From Planktomarina sp. (lineage in GTDB: Bacteria > Pseudomonadota > Alphaproteobacteria > Rhodobacterales > Rhodobacteraceae): a DNA stretch of 6,253 nucleotides. Below are positions 5,572 through 6,253 of the stretch, in pieces. Each line of letters opens with the position of its first letter. Position 1 is the first letter of the stretch. The position numbers and the translations under genes are program-made. The DNA lies in contig JAKMFM010000233.1 in NCBI GenBank assembly GCA_022425445.1, positions 1-6,253 of the forward strand. The letters are read 5' to 3'. The notes under the pieces were generated by a model, which saw nothing but the letters and a program-made list of their open reading frames with translations, did no database searches and was not told the origin of the DNA.

Positions 5572-6253
5572 ATGCTTCGTCGTCTACACGCAGATCAACC
5601 TAGCGCCTTTGCGTTCACACCTGCCAATCAGGCTTGGGCGGAAGCGCAGATGACCAAATTTCCGGAGGGTCGACAGGCCAGTGCGGTGATCCCATTGTTG
5701 TGGCGCGCCCAAGAGCAAGAAGGTTGGCTGACGCGCCCAGCGATTGAAGCGGTGGCGGATCTTTTGGGCATGGCCTATATTCGGGTTCTAGAGGTTGCGA
5801 CCTTCTACTTCATGTTTCAGCTTCAGCCCGTGGGCCAGATTGCGCATTTTCAAGTCTGCGGCACCACCACTTGTATGATTTGCGGTGCAGAAGATTTGGT
5901 CTCTATTTGCAAAGAAAAAATTGCCAGAAAGCCTCATGTTGTTTCAGCGGATGGGAAGTTCAGCTGGGAAGAGGTGGAATGTTTAGGGGCCTGCGCAAAT
6001 GCGCCGATGGTGCAAATTGGTAAAGATTACTATGAAGATCTTACAGCGGAAAAATTTGCAGCCTTGATTGATGATTTGGCAGCAGGCAAAGTGCCGACTC
6101 CCGGATCGCAAACCGGCCGTTACGCAGCAGAGCCGGCCATGGGCTTGACCTCCTTGCAAGATCACGAGGCCGGCAAAGCGGCTTTCAACGCTTCTGTGCA
6201 ATTGGCTGTCGATTTGGGCGATACGGTCAAACGCATTGACGGCAGCGAAGTGC
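5572..6253 (+). CDS. nuoE: NADH-quinone oxidoreductase subunit E (complex I, 24 kDa homologue), 3'-truncated by window edge
   Basis: NuoE holds the [2Fe-2S] cluster N1a in the NADH-oxidising module with NuoF. 227 codons are visible and the frame is still open at the right edge. After an N-terminal helical part (about 15-65) comes AYIRVLEVATFYFMFQL (68-84), then a thioredoxin-like domain with the four cluster ligands C96 and C101 (VCGTTTC) and C137 and C141 (ECLGAC), all present. The ATG at 5572 has AGGGG at 5561-5565, six bases upstream. The tail after about residue 172 (PTPGSQTGRY, then Ala-rich) runs beyond the core domain. Rhodobacterales NuoE proteins often have a C-terminal extension, from memory; the true end cannot be seen here. 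Confidence 0.96.
   Translation, partial: MLRRLHADQPSAFAFTPANQAWAEAQMTKFPEGRQASAVIPLLWRAQEQEGWLTRPAIEAVADLLGMAYIRVLEVATFYFMFQLQPVGQIAHFQVCGTTTCMICGAEDLVSICKEKIARKPHVVSADGKFSWEEVECLGACANAPMVQIGKDYYEDLTAEKFAALIDDLAAGKVPTPGSQTGRYAAEPAMGLTSLQDHEAGKAAFNASVQLAVDLGDTVKRIDGSEV

Noticed and set aside
1..6253. tRNA, rRNA, CRISPR array, insertion sequence, integrase or phage genes
   Set aside because: Looked for on both strands; no cloverleaf, direct-repeat array, transposase motif or terminal repeats were seen.

Overview
The window reads as a continuous plus-strand block from an alphaproteobacterium, most likely a Rhodobacterales (roseobacter-type) genome of middling GC. The basis is the close agreement of the NuoA, NuoB, NuoC, NuoD and NuoE proteins with the Rhodobacteraceae forms as I remember them, plus a leucine-degradation pair just upstream. 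The assignment to this order is inference, because no database search was possible.

Layout. (1) Positions 2-1508 hold the end of a leucine/isovalerate catabolic cluster: the C-terminal part of hydroxymethylglutaryl-CoA lyase (cut by the left edge), overlapped by 11 bases by a crotonase-fold hydratase that best fits methylglutaconyl-CoA hydratase. (2) Positions 1509-1635 are the only sizeable non-coding gap. It contains a perfect 14-base palindrome, a candidate promoter and a strong ribosome binding site. (3) Positions 1636 to the right edge hold the start of the complex I (NADH:quinone oxidoreductase) operon: nuoA, nuoB, a 68-residue DUF2158/YodC-like gene, nuoC, a 298-residue sulfotransferase-family gene, a possible 17-codon minicistron, nuoD, a second possible 17-codon minicistron, and nuoE (cut by the right edge).

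How it works together. HMG-CoA lyase and methylglutaconyl-CoA hydratase carry out the last steps of leucine breakdown to acetoacetate and acetyl-CoA. NuoA is a membrane subunit. NuoB, NuoC and NuoD form the quinone-reducing connecting arm, and NuoE is part of the NADH-oxidising module. Nearly all nuo-side genes are joined by ATGA-type overlaps or gaps of a few bases, so they are probably one coupled transcript.

The unusual part is the cargo inside the nuo operon. The DUF2158 gene and the sulfotransferase gene are not complex I subunits, yet each has its own ribosome binding site and fits the operon tightly. The sulfotransferase carries a strongly AT-rich stretch and an Arg-to-Asn change in its nucleotide-binding motif. 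No tRNA, rRNA, CRISPR array, insertion sequence or integrase is visible. I see no clear evidence of an entirely new system; the two guest genes and the minicistrons are the best leads.
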